Under the pieces are notes generated by a model that made no database searches, was not told the origin of the DNA, and saw only the letters and a program-made list of their open reading frames with translations. A program made the position numbers and the translations under genes. Shown here piece by piece: positions 45,278 through 52,774 of a DNA stretch of 64,000 nt; the stretch's first letter is position 1, and each line of letters opens with the position of its first letter. The stretch lies in assembly GCF_028548455.1 (NCBI RefSeq), contig NZ_JAQQLF010000011.1, positions 1 to 64,000 of the forward strand, in the 5' to 3' direction. The stretch comes from Vogesella aquatica (GTDB lineage Bacteria; Pseudomonadota; Gammaproteobacteria; Burkholderiales; Chromobacteriaceae).

Positions 45278-45535
45278 ATGAAAAAATCGAAGTTCACGGA
45301 AGAACAGATCGCTTTCGCCTTGCGCCAAGCGGAGTCGGGTACGACAGTTGGGGAGGTCTGCCGCAAAATGGGCATCTCCGAAGCGGCTTTCTATGACTGG
45401 AAGAAGAAATACGGCGGCTTGGGCGTCAGCAAACTACGCCGCCTGAAGCAACCGGCTTCACCGCCAGCGCGGGCCGGCCGTTACCACCAACCGACAACGC
45501 CAGATCCGGCAGAATTTGCGCCGTTTGCGTCATGA
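45278..45535 (+). pseudogene. IS3-family transposase OrfA fragment, truncated
   Basis: The first ~56 residues (KKSKFTEEQIAFALRQAESG, TVGEVCRKMGISEAAFYDWK, KYGGLGVSKLRRLKQ) are the helix-turn-helix part of an IS3-type OrfA. The protein should continue into a leucine zipper, but from about nt 45447 the frame is the antisense of a cdiA scrap, so the transposase is cut and the remaining residues are spurious. No OrfB is present. This marks one edge of the CDI cassette array and suggests an IS-mediated deletion. Confidence 0.8.
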
Positions 45536-45878
45536 ACACATCGATGACGCTCGCCGAGGCGCCCAGTTTCTCAAACTGCGCCGTGGCCGTGTTGATATCA
45601 CGTACTTGCTCGTTGTAAGTGGCCAGCAGTAGCGCCCGCTCCTGCGGGGTCTTGACGCCTTGCAGGGCGGCCAACCTGCTGTTGTTGCTGTTGCCCGCGG
45701 CCTGGGCGGCGCTGACGGCGGTTTGCGCGGCGTCTACCACGCCGCCGCTGAGCGCTACAGTGAGGCCGCTTTGCTTGCTGTAGCTGGAGGTCTGCTGGGT
45801 TTGCGTGTGCTCGGCGTGCTCGATGCGCACGTTTTGTGCGGCCCTAATCCAGCCGATATTGACCATCACATCAAGCAA
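45426..45878 (-). pseudogene. Recombined CdiA fragment (no toxin)
   Basis: The frame joins two pieces that lie far apart elsewhere in the locus. The first (VRIEHAEHTQTQQTSSYSKQ to NNSRLAALQ, about 45845-45656) matches the repeat region of the full-length CdiA coded near 55792-55607. The second (TPQERALLLATYNEQVRDIN to ALAVKP, about 45655-45445) matches the segment after VENN in the orphan nuclease cassette (near 50283-50090). It stops without a toxin domain at the IS3 fragment. It is a deletion scar, not a functional gene. Confidence 0.8.
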
Positions 45879-46686
45879 TCACCCATGCGCGCATGAAATC
45901 GTATGGGTCGGGGTAGGCCGGCAACGGGCGATGGGGCAGCCATGCTTGGGGGATGAAAACGGTATCGACGTCCAAGTTGAAGCCATGGCGGCCGGCGGTC
46001 TTGGCATACAGGCAGGCAAAGGGTGAAACAAATTTGCTGGCCACCACCAGTTCGAATACTTCATTGCGTACTCGGGCTACTTTGGGGCTGGTGAGCTCGG
46101 CCAGCGCATCCTCCATGCCAGCTTTGTCTTGCTGCGCCAGCGCCCGGTAAAAGCGCATGTCCGGCGCAAACTTTTTCATTTTGGCCGGGATGTCTTGCAA
46201 GAACACATCGGCCCGGCTCCCCAACTCATCCCATTGTCCATTCAATGCCAGGGTCAACTGGTAGTAGCGGTACTCGTTCTGGTTAGGATTGACCATGCGT
46301 TGCTTGAACAGCTTGGAATGAGGCGGCTGCTGCTGCATCCAGCGGATGACCGGCTCATGGTCGCTAAGTAGCGCATAAAAATACTCGGCTTCGTGCATCA
46401 CACCTTCTTCGCCGGTCGCTTTGGCACGGATGTACATCAACTTGGCTACCACGTAGCTGTGCAGCTTGAAGGTGGCCAGGTCTTTGTTGGCGAACCAGGC
46501 ATAATCGGCGATTTCTTCGTGTAGCCTGATCAAATTGCTTACACAACCATTAAAACTACCCTCGCCCTTGTCTATCTTGATCACTTGACGGGGAACCTGG
46601 CCGATATATTCCCAATCATCAATGCGCTCTTTGCGTTCTAGAAGAAAGGCGATTTGCTCAGAGGTGTAGTGTGATAGCACGTTCAT
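45871..46686 (-). CDS. Imm49-family immunity protein
   Basis: A 271-residue soluble protein. MNVLSHYTSEQIAFLLERK at the start, LHSYVVAKLMYIRAKATGE and YYQLTLALNGQWDEL in the middle and the FIPQAWLPHRPLPAYPDPYDF ending resemble the Imm49 family found beside polymorphic toxins. AAAGGA lies before the ATG. It follows the orphan nuclease toxin cassette by only a few bases, so it is its likely antidote. A short cdiA scrap follows it. Confidence 0.75.
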   Translation of the reverse strand: MNVLSHYTSEQIAFLLERKERIDDWEYIGQVPRQVIKIDKGEGSFNGCVSNLIRLHEEIADYAWFANKDLATFKLHSYVVAKLMYIRAKATGEEGVMHEAEYFYALLSDHEPVIRWMQQQPPHSKLFKQRMVNPNQNEYRYYQLTLALNGQWDELGSRADVFLQDIPAKMKKFAPDMRFYRALAQQDKAGMEDALAELTSPKVARVRNEVFELVVASKFVSPFACLYAKTAGRHGFNLDVDTVFIPQAWLPHRPLPAYPDPYDFMRAWVIA

Positions 46687-46693
46687 GATTCCT

Positions 46694-48553
46694 TTACTTT
46701 GCTGGTACGGTAACAGGCAGCACCACCAGTTCACCCGAGGTTCGGTTGACACCGCCGACTGCGGTCACTAGCGTGTTATTTTCTATAGCTGCTTCAACTG
46801 CCTTGTAGGCCGGCGAGGATTTTTCCAGATTTCTAAGCACAGCCTCTATCCAAGCCATAGAGTTCTGCGTATTGCCTCCGGCGGCGTTGGCACTAAGCGA
46901 GAACGCCCCAGCCTGCGACATCTGCTTGCCATCCATCACCACGGTCACGGTGCCATTTGCGTTCTGGAGTACCAGATCAAAGCCTTTGTTGGCACCGTAT
47001 TTTCCACCAGGCAGCACTATTGAACCAGTGCGTGTCGCTACCGATGCCAGCAACTGCTCGGTCAGTTGTCCGCCCAAATCTTGCCCTGTCTGAATCTTCG
47101 CCACCAAAGCCTGTTCGCTTTTGCTCAGGCCTGTAATAGCACAGCCGGCCTCGCACACTTTGGCAGCATTAATGTACCCACCTGCCGTCGCCTTGGCTGG
47201 CTGTCCGCTTAGCGCCTCACCCATGCTGGCAACGGTTTTAAGACCACCAGGCAGCTGCCCTGCCACCAGCTCCATGGCCGGTGACTGGCGAGATACTGCC
47301 AGTGCAACTGTAGCCTTTTTGATTTCGCCGATGACTTTTGCACCGCCCACACCGCTAGCCAACAGCTCGGTCAGCGCCCGGCCTTGTACTTCCGGGTTGT
47401 CACTTTGCAAACCGTCAATCAGCCTGGCAGGCAAGCCTGCCAGGCCCTCTGCCAACGCATTCGCCGTGGCAGACAAACCGTAGCGGTCGATGCTGGCAAT
47501 CAATTCCACCGGCGCGGTAACGGGTGACATCAGCAACTCGGTCAGCGCCTGAGTCATGCCTTTGTAACGGGTCCCGTCATTTGCTTGCTCACGCTGCGTA
47601 TCCAGTTTGCGCAGTAGCTGCACAACGGTACAGGCATTGTTATTGCCATCCGCACATTGCCTTTCGGCTTTTTTCTTCAGCTCGATTTCTTGTGGCCGAA
47701 GCCAGTTGTTCTCCACCTCATTCTTCGCCCCTTGCCCGCCCGCCAACGCCGACGCGGCGTTGCCGCCGGCGATGCCACCCGCCAGGCTGCCGGCCAGTGT
47801 GGTGAGCGCAGCGACGGTGTCTTTCTGGCTTTCGGTGAGGTTGGCCGCGTCACTACCGTACAGGTTTTGCGCCAAGGTGGCGGCGATCAGCGGGGCGCTG
47901 CCGGCGCCGGCGGCACCGGCGACGGCGTTGTCGCCTTTGGCGGCGGCCAGGGTAGCGCCCAGCAGCGCGTGGGCCATGGCGTTGGCGGCGGTGTTGACCT
48001 GGCCGGTGGCGGGGTCGGTGGTGAGCTGCTTGATCTGGGTGGCGAGGTAAGGCGCGGCAGCACCGGCCACGGCAGCGCTGGCGTCGCCCCCGGCCAGGCC
48101 TTGCAGCGCGGCGGTAACGACGATAACGGCTTGCTGCACGCTGCCGCCTTTGCCCCAGGTGGCTTGCAGCTGCCGGTAGTCGGCGCTGTTGGCGTAGGCC
48201 GGGTCAGCTTTGGCGCGCTCGGTGGCGGCGTTCAGCTCGGCGCGTTTGTGGGTGTTGGCGATCTGCAGCGTTTGCTGGCCGATGTCGCCGATGAGCTGGA
48301 TGGCTTGCAGGCGGTCGAGCTCGGCTTGTTTGTTGAAGATGGGGCTCAGGCCGTTGGCGGTGCCGGTAGCGGCGCAGCGCAGGGTGAGGGCTTGCCCGGC
48401 GGCGATGTTGGTTTCGGTGTAGCTGTCGGTGTCGCCGTTTTCTTTGCCGCTGGCGCGGTTGGCGTTGGCAAACACGCTGAGCCCTGGCCGGGTGCACGTA
48501 GCGTCACAGTACATGCCCTGCCTCAGGTCATTGTTAGCCCTTTTGTGTAGCAC
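46694..48553 (-). CDS. Orphan CdiA C-terminal cassette 3: pretoxin, VENN and PD-(D/E)xK-type nuclease toxin
   Basis: A 619-codon frame without a native start. Its N-terminal part is CdiA sequence with an internal deletion: GLSVFANANRASGKENGD (like the full-length gene near 55190) is joined directly to GTANGLSPIFNKQAELDRLQ (like the region near 54480). The pretoxin domain ends in VENN at 47706-47717. The following ~330 residues are cassette-specific; the end has GANKGFDLVLQNANGTVTVV then MDGKQM, a D...DxK arrangement expected of a restriction-endonuclease-fold toxin. Imm49 follows within 10 nt. Expression would need recombination with cdiA or an internal start. Confidence 0.75.
   Translation of the reverse strand: MLHKRANNDLRQGMYCDATCTRPGLSVFANANRASGKENGDTDSYTETNIAAGQALTLRCAATGTANGLSPIFNKQAELDRLQAIQLIGDIGQQTLQIANTHKRAELNAATERAKADPAYANSADYRQLQATWGKGGSVQQAVIVVTAALQGLAGGDASAAVAGAAAPYLATQIKQLTTDPATGQVNTAANAMAHALLGATLAAAKGDNAVAGAAGAGSAPLIAATLAQNLYGSDAANLTESQKDTVAALTTLAGSLAGGIAGGNAASALAGGQGAKNEVENNWLRPQEIELKKKAERQCADGNNNACTVVQLLRKLDTQREQANDGTRYKGMTQALTELLMSPVTAPVELIASIDRYGLSATANALAEGLAGLPARLIDGLQSDNPEVQGRALTELLASGVGGAKVIGEIKKATVALAVSRQSPAMELVAGQLPGGLKTVASMGEALSGQPAKATAGGYINAAKVCEAGCAITGLSKSEQALVAKIQTGQDLGGQLTEQLLASVATRTGSIVLPGGKYGANKGFDLVLQNANGTVTVVMDGKQMSQAGAFSLSANAAGGNTQNSMAWIEAVLRNLEKSSPAYKAVEAAIENNTLVTAVGGVNRTSGELVVLPVTVPAK
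47324..47490 (-). repeat. Shared pretoxin-distal segment, copy in cassette 3
   Basis: Encodes DRYGLSATANALAEGLAGLP through LLASGVGGAKVIGE and matches 52015-52180 almost exactly, although the toxins on either side differ. A likely crossover segment. Confidence 0.75.
47706..48361 (-). repeat. CdiA pretoxin segment, duplicate of 53819-54477
   Basis: About 650 nt nearly identical to the pretoxin/VENN region of the full-length cdiA and, in its last 200 nt, to 50507-50712. These are the homology arms that would allow cassettes to replace the expressed toxin end. Confidence 0.85.
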
Positions 48554-49565
48554 GGGCTTTTAGTGACGCTAGCGATAACACCTCTTCGTAAACCCCTGGC
48601 CAATCCTCGTTAGCACGCTTCACCACACCCTGCATCAACTCGTCCAGTGGTGGCACGGGTTGCGGTGGGGGCAACTGATGATAAGGCGCGGCCATCAAGG
48701 GGTGGTCCAGCAACGGGTTGGCCAGGCCTTCCCATTCGCGCAGCCGGAACAACAACAGGATTTCCACCGGCACCCGCCCCAGGTCCCACTCGGTGCTGAA
48801 GTCATAGAACTTGGTCAGCGTGTCGCGTCCGGCCTGGTGGGTATGGCGGTCGCAGGCCGCCAGCAGGCACGGCACCAGCGCCGCCGGGTCTGGTGTGCGC
48901 CAGTACTGCAGCAGGGCTTCGTAGATTGGTTCGTCGTAGGCGTAGGCTGGCCAAGCATGGTCGGCATCGCCCACCCAGCTGGCAAACAGCCGCAACATGA
49001 AAGCCTGAGCCCGACGGTGTTCGTTTTCGTACTGCAGCTTCAGCTGATAGGTGTTATTCAGCGCAGCATGGGCGAGGTAACCCTGATAAATGACTGCATC
49101 TTTCCAGCCGAGAATAGAAAGAACCCCTAACATCTCGGCACAAGTCTTCAGATCAAAACTTCTCCAATTACGGTTACTTCTAGGGGGCGTCAAAATATTG
49201 TCAAACCAATAACTCCAAAAAAATGATTGCCGAACTCCAATTTCATAATAACGAGTCCATCCTGCAAGCTTACCCAACCAAGCATCATCCAAATGTGCTG
49301 TTGCTAGAGTAGTCCTAAGCTGCACTCCAGCCAGGCTCTCAGCCGTATTTTTAGTGGCATTTACTTTATTAGGAATTTCTCGCTCAAGGAGTGCATCAGT
49401 ACGGGTAACGTAGTCACTGATTGAATCAATATCAATCTGCATCAAACTTCTTGGCATGCGCTGCCAACTCTCCTCCAGTTTCCTAATTTTCTTTACAATC
49501 GCCTCTCTTGACGGCCACTTAGAACTAACACCCATACGGTCGCATTCAGCATTTACTTTGGCCAT
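48534..49565 (-). CDS. Large putative immunity protein of the cassette 2 nuclease
   Basis: A 343-residue soluble, helix-rich protein that I cannot assign with confidence. WTRYYEIGVRQSFFWSYWFD, MLGVLSILGWKDAVIYQGYL, WPAYAYDEPIYEALLQYWRT and DFSTEWDLGRVPVEILLLFR are its clearest segments. Its ATG overlaps the stop of the cassette 2 toxin by 13 nt, the usual toxin-immunity coupling. Its size and helical layout recall PoNi-type (DUF1910/DUF1911) antidotes of PD-(D/E)xK toxins, but I see no firm motif. Confidence 0.65.
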   Translation of the reverse strand: MAKVNAECDRMGVSSKWPSREAIVKKIRKLEESWQRMPRSLMQIDIDSISDYVTRTDALLEREIPNKVNATKNTAESLAGVQLRTTLATAHLDDAWLGKLAGWTRYYEIGVRQSFFWSYWFDNILTPPRSNRNWRSFDLKTCAEMLGVLSILGWKDAVIYQGYLAHAALNNTYQLKLQYENEHRRAQAFMLRLFASWVGDADHAWPAYAYDEPIYEALLQYWRTPDPAALVPCLLAACDRHTHQAGRDTLTKFYDFSTEWDLGRVPVEILLLFRLREWEGLANPLLDHPLMAAPYHQLPPPQPVPPLDELMQGVVKRANEDWPGVYEEVLSLASLKARATQKG

Positions 49566-50712
49566 GATTCCACCTTAAATGTTGCCACACCCGAGGTGCC
49601 CGGCGCTGGCACACCAACCTTTACGGTAACCCCTTGCACTTTAAAAGCACCTGAACTCAGTGCATCTTTTATCTTTTGAACCATAATCTTGTTCTCTGGA
49701 ATACTAAATATGGACGGATTATTTATCCAGCCCCACAACCTCGCCTCTGGATCCCCCGCCGTATTCTTCGCTCCACCAACACCCATCTGGGACGACTTGG
49801 CATCCATCACCACCACGGTGATGGTATCGCCGTGAATCGCCACAGCACAGCCATCACAACCGTGGCCACTGGCGTTTTGCAAAGGCTGAAACTTCAGCGT
49901 GGTTTTTTCGTTTAGCAGCTGCAACGCCAACGTTTCACCCAAATCACCATCCTGCCTGCCGGCAGTGTGCGACAAGGGAATACTGGCAAAAGTCTGACCA
50001 AACAGCGCTTCTACCTTGTCCACTTTGCCAGACGTGGCTACAGCAGGCGACCCACCTGCGCTCTGCCCACCCGCCGCCGGTTTCACCGCCAGCGCGGGGC
50101 GGCCGTTACCACCAACCGACAACGCCAGATCCGGCAGGACCTGCGCCGTTTGCGTCATGAACACATCGATGACGCTCGCCGAGGCGCCCAGTTTCTCAAA
50201 CTGTGCCGTGGCCGTGTTGATGTCGCGTACCTGCTCGTTGTAAGTAGCCAGTAGCAGTGCCCGCTCCTGCGGGGTCTTGGCCATGCCTAGCGCACTGGAA
50301 ATGAAGGACAGGCTTTCCTGCAAGCCATTCAGCGTGCTGGCACACACCGCCAGGCTGGCACCGGCGCCGCCGCAACGCTCGGCCACGACCTTATCCCAGT
50401 ATTGTTCTTGTTGCTGGATGTCCTGGCTAAGCTGCGCCACATCACACCGGCCCGCGCAGGCGCGCAGCGTTTGCATCAGGGTGGCGGCGGCACGGGTGTT
50501 GAGCGAGTTGTTCTCCACCTCATTCTTCGCCCCCTGCCCGCCCGCCAGCGCCGACGCGGCGTTGCCGCCGGCCAAGCCACCCGTCAGGCTACCGGCCAGT
50601 GCGGTGAGTGCGGCCACGGTGTCTTTCTGGCTTTCGGTAAGGTTGGCCGCGTCGCTGCCGTACAGGTTTTGCGCCAAGGTGGCGGCGATGAGCGGGGCGC
50701 TGCCGGCGCCGT
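49553..50712 (-). CDS. Orphan CdiA C-terminal cassette 2: VENN plus PD-(D/E)xK nuclease toxin
   Basis: CdiA homology begins abruptly at 50712, a few bases after the stop codon of the preceding small gene, with GAGSAPLIAATLAQNLYGSD; a TTG at 50677 could start a shortened protein. VENN is at 50507-50518. The ~310 residues beyond include CAGRCDVAQLSQD, the TPQERALLLATYNEQVRDIN segment shared with the 45.4 kb scrap, and a nuclease core: LGETLALQLL (E), GHGCDGC (D) and VVVMDAKSSQ (DxK), the complete PD-(D/E)xK set. The immunity gene overlaps its end. Confidence 0.75.
50507..50712 (-). repeat. CdiA pretoxin segment, short copy in cassette 2
   Basis: About 200 nt upstream of VENN, matching 47706-47912 and 53819-54020. 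It includes an exact AAGGTTGGCCGC word (50639-50650). Confidence 0.8.
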
Positions 50713-50716
50713 GAAG

Positions 50717-51049
50717 TTACAGCTCCATCTCAGGGAAAAGAGACCAGTCAATGGAACGACTTCCACCAGAAACGAGCCATACAAAGTATTTCGCAGCAGA
50801 GTGACTACTTTTGAAAATAGCCATCGCAGATTTACTTCCTCTTTCTGACGCATAAATGTAAAATTTATCATCCACCCATTCAAATCCATACGGCTCAATA
50901 TTGACCTTGGATCCATAACAAAAAGCCGTATCTATTAATCTATAGACACGATCAATACTCTTCCTGACTGCATCGGCATGTGAATTCGGATGCCTCACTG
51001 GCGCATTGAATTCATCCGCAACATAGCCTGGAACAACAATAGTCTTCAC
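50717..51049 (-). CDS. Small putative immunity protein
   Basis: A 110-residue soluble protein, AT-rich for this region, starting at a GTG (MKTIVVPGYVADEF) with AGAGGG upstream; an earlier TTG adds seven residues. FYIYASERGSKSAMAIFKSS and FVWLVSGGSRSIDWSLFPEM are its notable parts. No family recognised. It lies between the TNT cassette and cassette 2, so it may be a second immunity gene for the TNT toxin or the orphan antidote of a lost toxin. Its stop is directly followed by the cassette 2 scar. Confidence 0.6.
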   Translation of the reverse strand: MKTIVVPGYVADEFNAPVRHPNSHADAVRKSIDRVYRLIDTAFCYGSKVNIEPYGFEWVDDKFYIYASERGSKSAMAIFKSSHSAAKYFVWLVSGGSRSIDWSLFPEMEL

Positions 51050-51125
51050 AAGGCACCCTCTCAATATCAAAAAACACAGAACGACTCACAAGAAGCACAC
51101 CCGAGAAAAATACAGCCCACCCAAG

Positions 51126-51506
51126 TCAGGAAGTAGCGACAGACAAATCCAAAACAACCGCACCCACAGAGACATAATTGACAAAAATTTTAACCGCTCT
51201 AGAAATTTCACAGCACGGCATAATCAACAGCACATATTTCCCCCCGCGCTGAGCACCATAAATTACCACGATACCCTCCGAGAAATGAACATCAATCCCA
51301 TAGTAAGTTCCAATTTCATAATCACCACCACCCATATTAAACACTTGATTGCCAATTCTGAATTCGCAATCAACCCCTGCTTGCAATAGCGACTGTGCAG
51401 CTACAGCGAGATACCTTTCAACCGACACACCATCGAAACCTCTTCGAAAATTATTCACATCATAGCCACCAATAGCATTAATTTTATCCATAATCATTTC
51501 AATCAA
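51126..51506 (-). CDS. Putative immunity protein for the TNT-type toxin
   Basis: A 126-residue AT-rich protein whose start overlaps the stop of the TNT-type toxin by 8 nt, the coupling expected of a toxin-antidote pair. FRIGNQVFNMGGGDYEIGTY and IVVIYGAQRGGKYVLLIMP look beta-rich; there is no signal peptide or membrane helix. I know of no named family. Position is the main evidence for the role. Confidence 0.65.
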   Translation of the reverse strand: MIEMIMDKINAIGGYDVNNFRRGFDGVSVERYLAVAAQSLLQAGVDCEFRIGNQVFNMGGGDYEIGTYYGIDVHFSEGIVVIYGAQRGGKYVLLIMPCCEISRAVKIFVNYVSVGAVVLDLSVATS

Positions 51507-52167
51507 CCCTCCTCAAATATCCATGCTCAATCAACTCACCTACCGTCATCCGCAATGCGCCTGCAGTAGTCTGATATTGAACACCCATGCCTGGCTCACC
51601 AAACCATGACATGACCAGACTTTTCTCGACGGGGAGTGGCTTTAACACCACCAGCTTCACCAAAGGTCTAGAGTTACTACCTAATGGCAATGCGCGATTT
51701 GCATAGGGGACACCTTTCGGCGCAATGAAATCCGTATTACTCCCAATTAAGCCATAACGGTCAAGCTCTGTACCAATTGGCAACTTTATCTGCTCTTCCG
51801 TCCCTAGCACCTTACCATTTTCAGGTGGCCAAATTGGGTGGCCATTTTTATCTTTCCAGCCAGCCGCCTTGGCTTCGGCCATTTTCTCTGCCACTGCGTC
51901 AAAGCGATGGTCGTCCCTATGGATGGCAACTTCAACCAATCTGGCTTTAATTTTGATGGCATCGGCTTCTATGGCGGCACGTGAAAGCCTCAATGCAACT
52001 GCGGCATCACGGACTTCGCCGATGACTTTTGCCCCGCCCACACCGCCAGCCAACAGCTCGGTCAGCGCCCGGCCTTGTACTTCCGGGTTGTCACTTTGCA
52101 GACCGCCAATCAGCCTGGCAGGCAAGCCTGCCACTCCCTCTGCCAACGCATTCGCCGTGGCAGACAA
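51499..52167 (-). CDS. Orphan CdiA C-terminal cassette 1 with TNT-type (NAD-glycohydrolase) toxin domain
   Basis: The frame is open from about 52203 with only a TTG (52167) as possible start. The first ~55 residues are shared CdiA sequence (SATANALAEGVAGLP to GGAKVIGE). The toxin part has WPPENGKVLG, LPIGTELDRYG, FIAPKGVPYANRALP, LVVLKPLPV and SWFGEPGMGVQYQT, ending MTVGELIEHGYL, which follows the TNT domain of Mycobacterium tuberculosis CpnT, an NAD(P) glycohydrolase. VENN is not in this fragment. The overlapping downstream gene is the likely antidote. Confidence 0.8.
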   Translation of the reverse strand: MSATANALAEGVAGLPARLIGGLQSDNPEVQGRALTELLAGGVGGAKVIGEVRDAAVALRLSRAAIEADAIKIKARLVEVAIHRDDHRFDAVAEKMAEAKAAGWKDKNGHPIWPPENGKVLGTEEQIKLPIGTELDRYGLIGSNTDFIAPKGVPYANRALPLGSNSRPLVKLVVLKPLPVEKSLVMSWFGEPGMGVQYQTTAGALRMTVGELIEHGYLRRVD

Positions 52168-52180
52168 ACCGTAGCGGTCT
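52015..52180 (-). repeat. Shared pretoxin-distal segment, copy in the TNT cassette
   Basis: Near-identical to 47324-47490, encoding the same DRYGLSATANALAEG to GGAKVIGE stretch before a different toxin. Confidence 0.75.
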
Positions 52181-52293
52181 ATGCAAGCACTTGCATGACT
52201 TTTTCAAATAACCCATCCGCATCAGCAACTGCTGCAGATGCCTCATAAATAGACTCCATTAATGACGGTAACAGACTTTGCTGCCATACCTTC
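52181..52293 (-). pseudogene. Remnant of a CdiA toxin tail
   Basis: A minus-strand frame reads VWQQSLLPSLMESIYEASAA through FEKVMQVLA and a stop. Its start resembles WQQSLSPSLSRLVQAP in the tail of the full-length CdiA toxin, so this is probably the end of a related toxin cut off by recombination. The stop falls at the junction with the TNT cassette scar. Confidence 0.55.
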
Positions 52294-52322
52294 GACACTT
52301 ACCTCACCTAACACGAGCATGA

Positions 52323-52772
52323 TCACAACCACCAAAAGTACTTATCCAGCCACTTGGGTTTCCACCACGGCAACGGAATAACCATATCAGGATCATTAGC
52401 CAACTGCCGACGCAGGCGAATTTCTCGTTTGATATGCTGAATATAAAAATTCGCCGATGCCAATGCCGCCAGGATTAGCAATGGTCGCATATACGTCTGA
52501 CGCCACCATATCTCAGCAGCAGTGGGTGGGGCGTAGCGACCGCAATTACCCACTCCCCAATTGCAAGCAACATACTCGTACCACTCATGACCGTGAGCAG
52601 GAAGCAAACTACCAACCCAAAGAAATGCAAGCCAAATTAACAGCTTATGAAACCTGAGCGGCTGTACACAGTTACTAAAAATCCACATAAAAGGAAATAA
52701 CAGCCACTTAAAAAAAACTATCAAAAAAATCGTAAAAGCCTTATCAAGGAGATAAATTATTCTATTCTTCAT
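52323..52772 (-). CDS. cdiI: Membrane protein, likely immunity to the expressed CdiA toxin
   Basis: A 149-residue protein with three hydrophobic segments (FTIFLIVFFKWLLFPFMWIF, LLIWLAFLWVGSLLP and MRPLLILAALASANFYI) and a basic C-terminal tail. It begins at or within a few bases of the cdiA stop (GTG at 52775 overlaps it; ATG at 52772), the canonical cdiI position. An inner-membrane antidote fits a toxin whose end is hydrophobic and glycine-rich. The region is AT-rich relative to cdiA. No family recognised; the symbol reflects position only. Confidence 0.7.
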   Translation of the reverse strand: MKNRIIYLLDKAFTIFLIVFFKWLLFPFMWIFSNCVQPLRFHKLLIWLAFLWVGSLLPAHGHEWYEYVACNWGVGNCGRYAPPTAAEIWWRQTYMRPLLILAALASANFYIQHIKREIRLRRQLANDPDMVIPLPWWKPKWLDKYFWWL

Positions 52773-52774
52773 CA

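Noticed and set aside
45020-45328. Minus-strand ORF of 102 codons beside the IS3 fragment
   Set aside because: It overlaps the start of the transposase fragment, has no ribosome site and matches no family I know; it could be an old remnant, but support is too weak.
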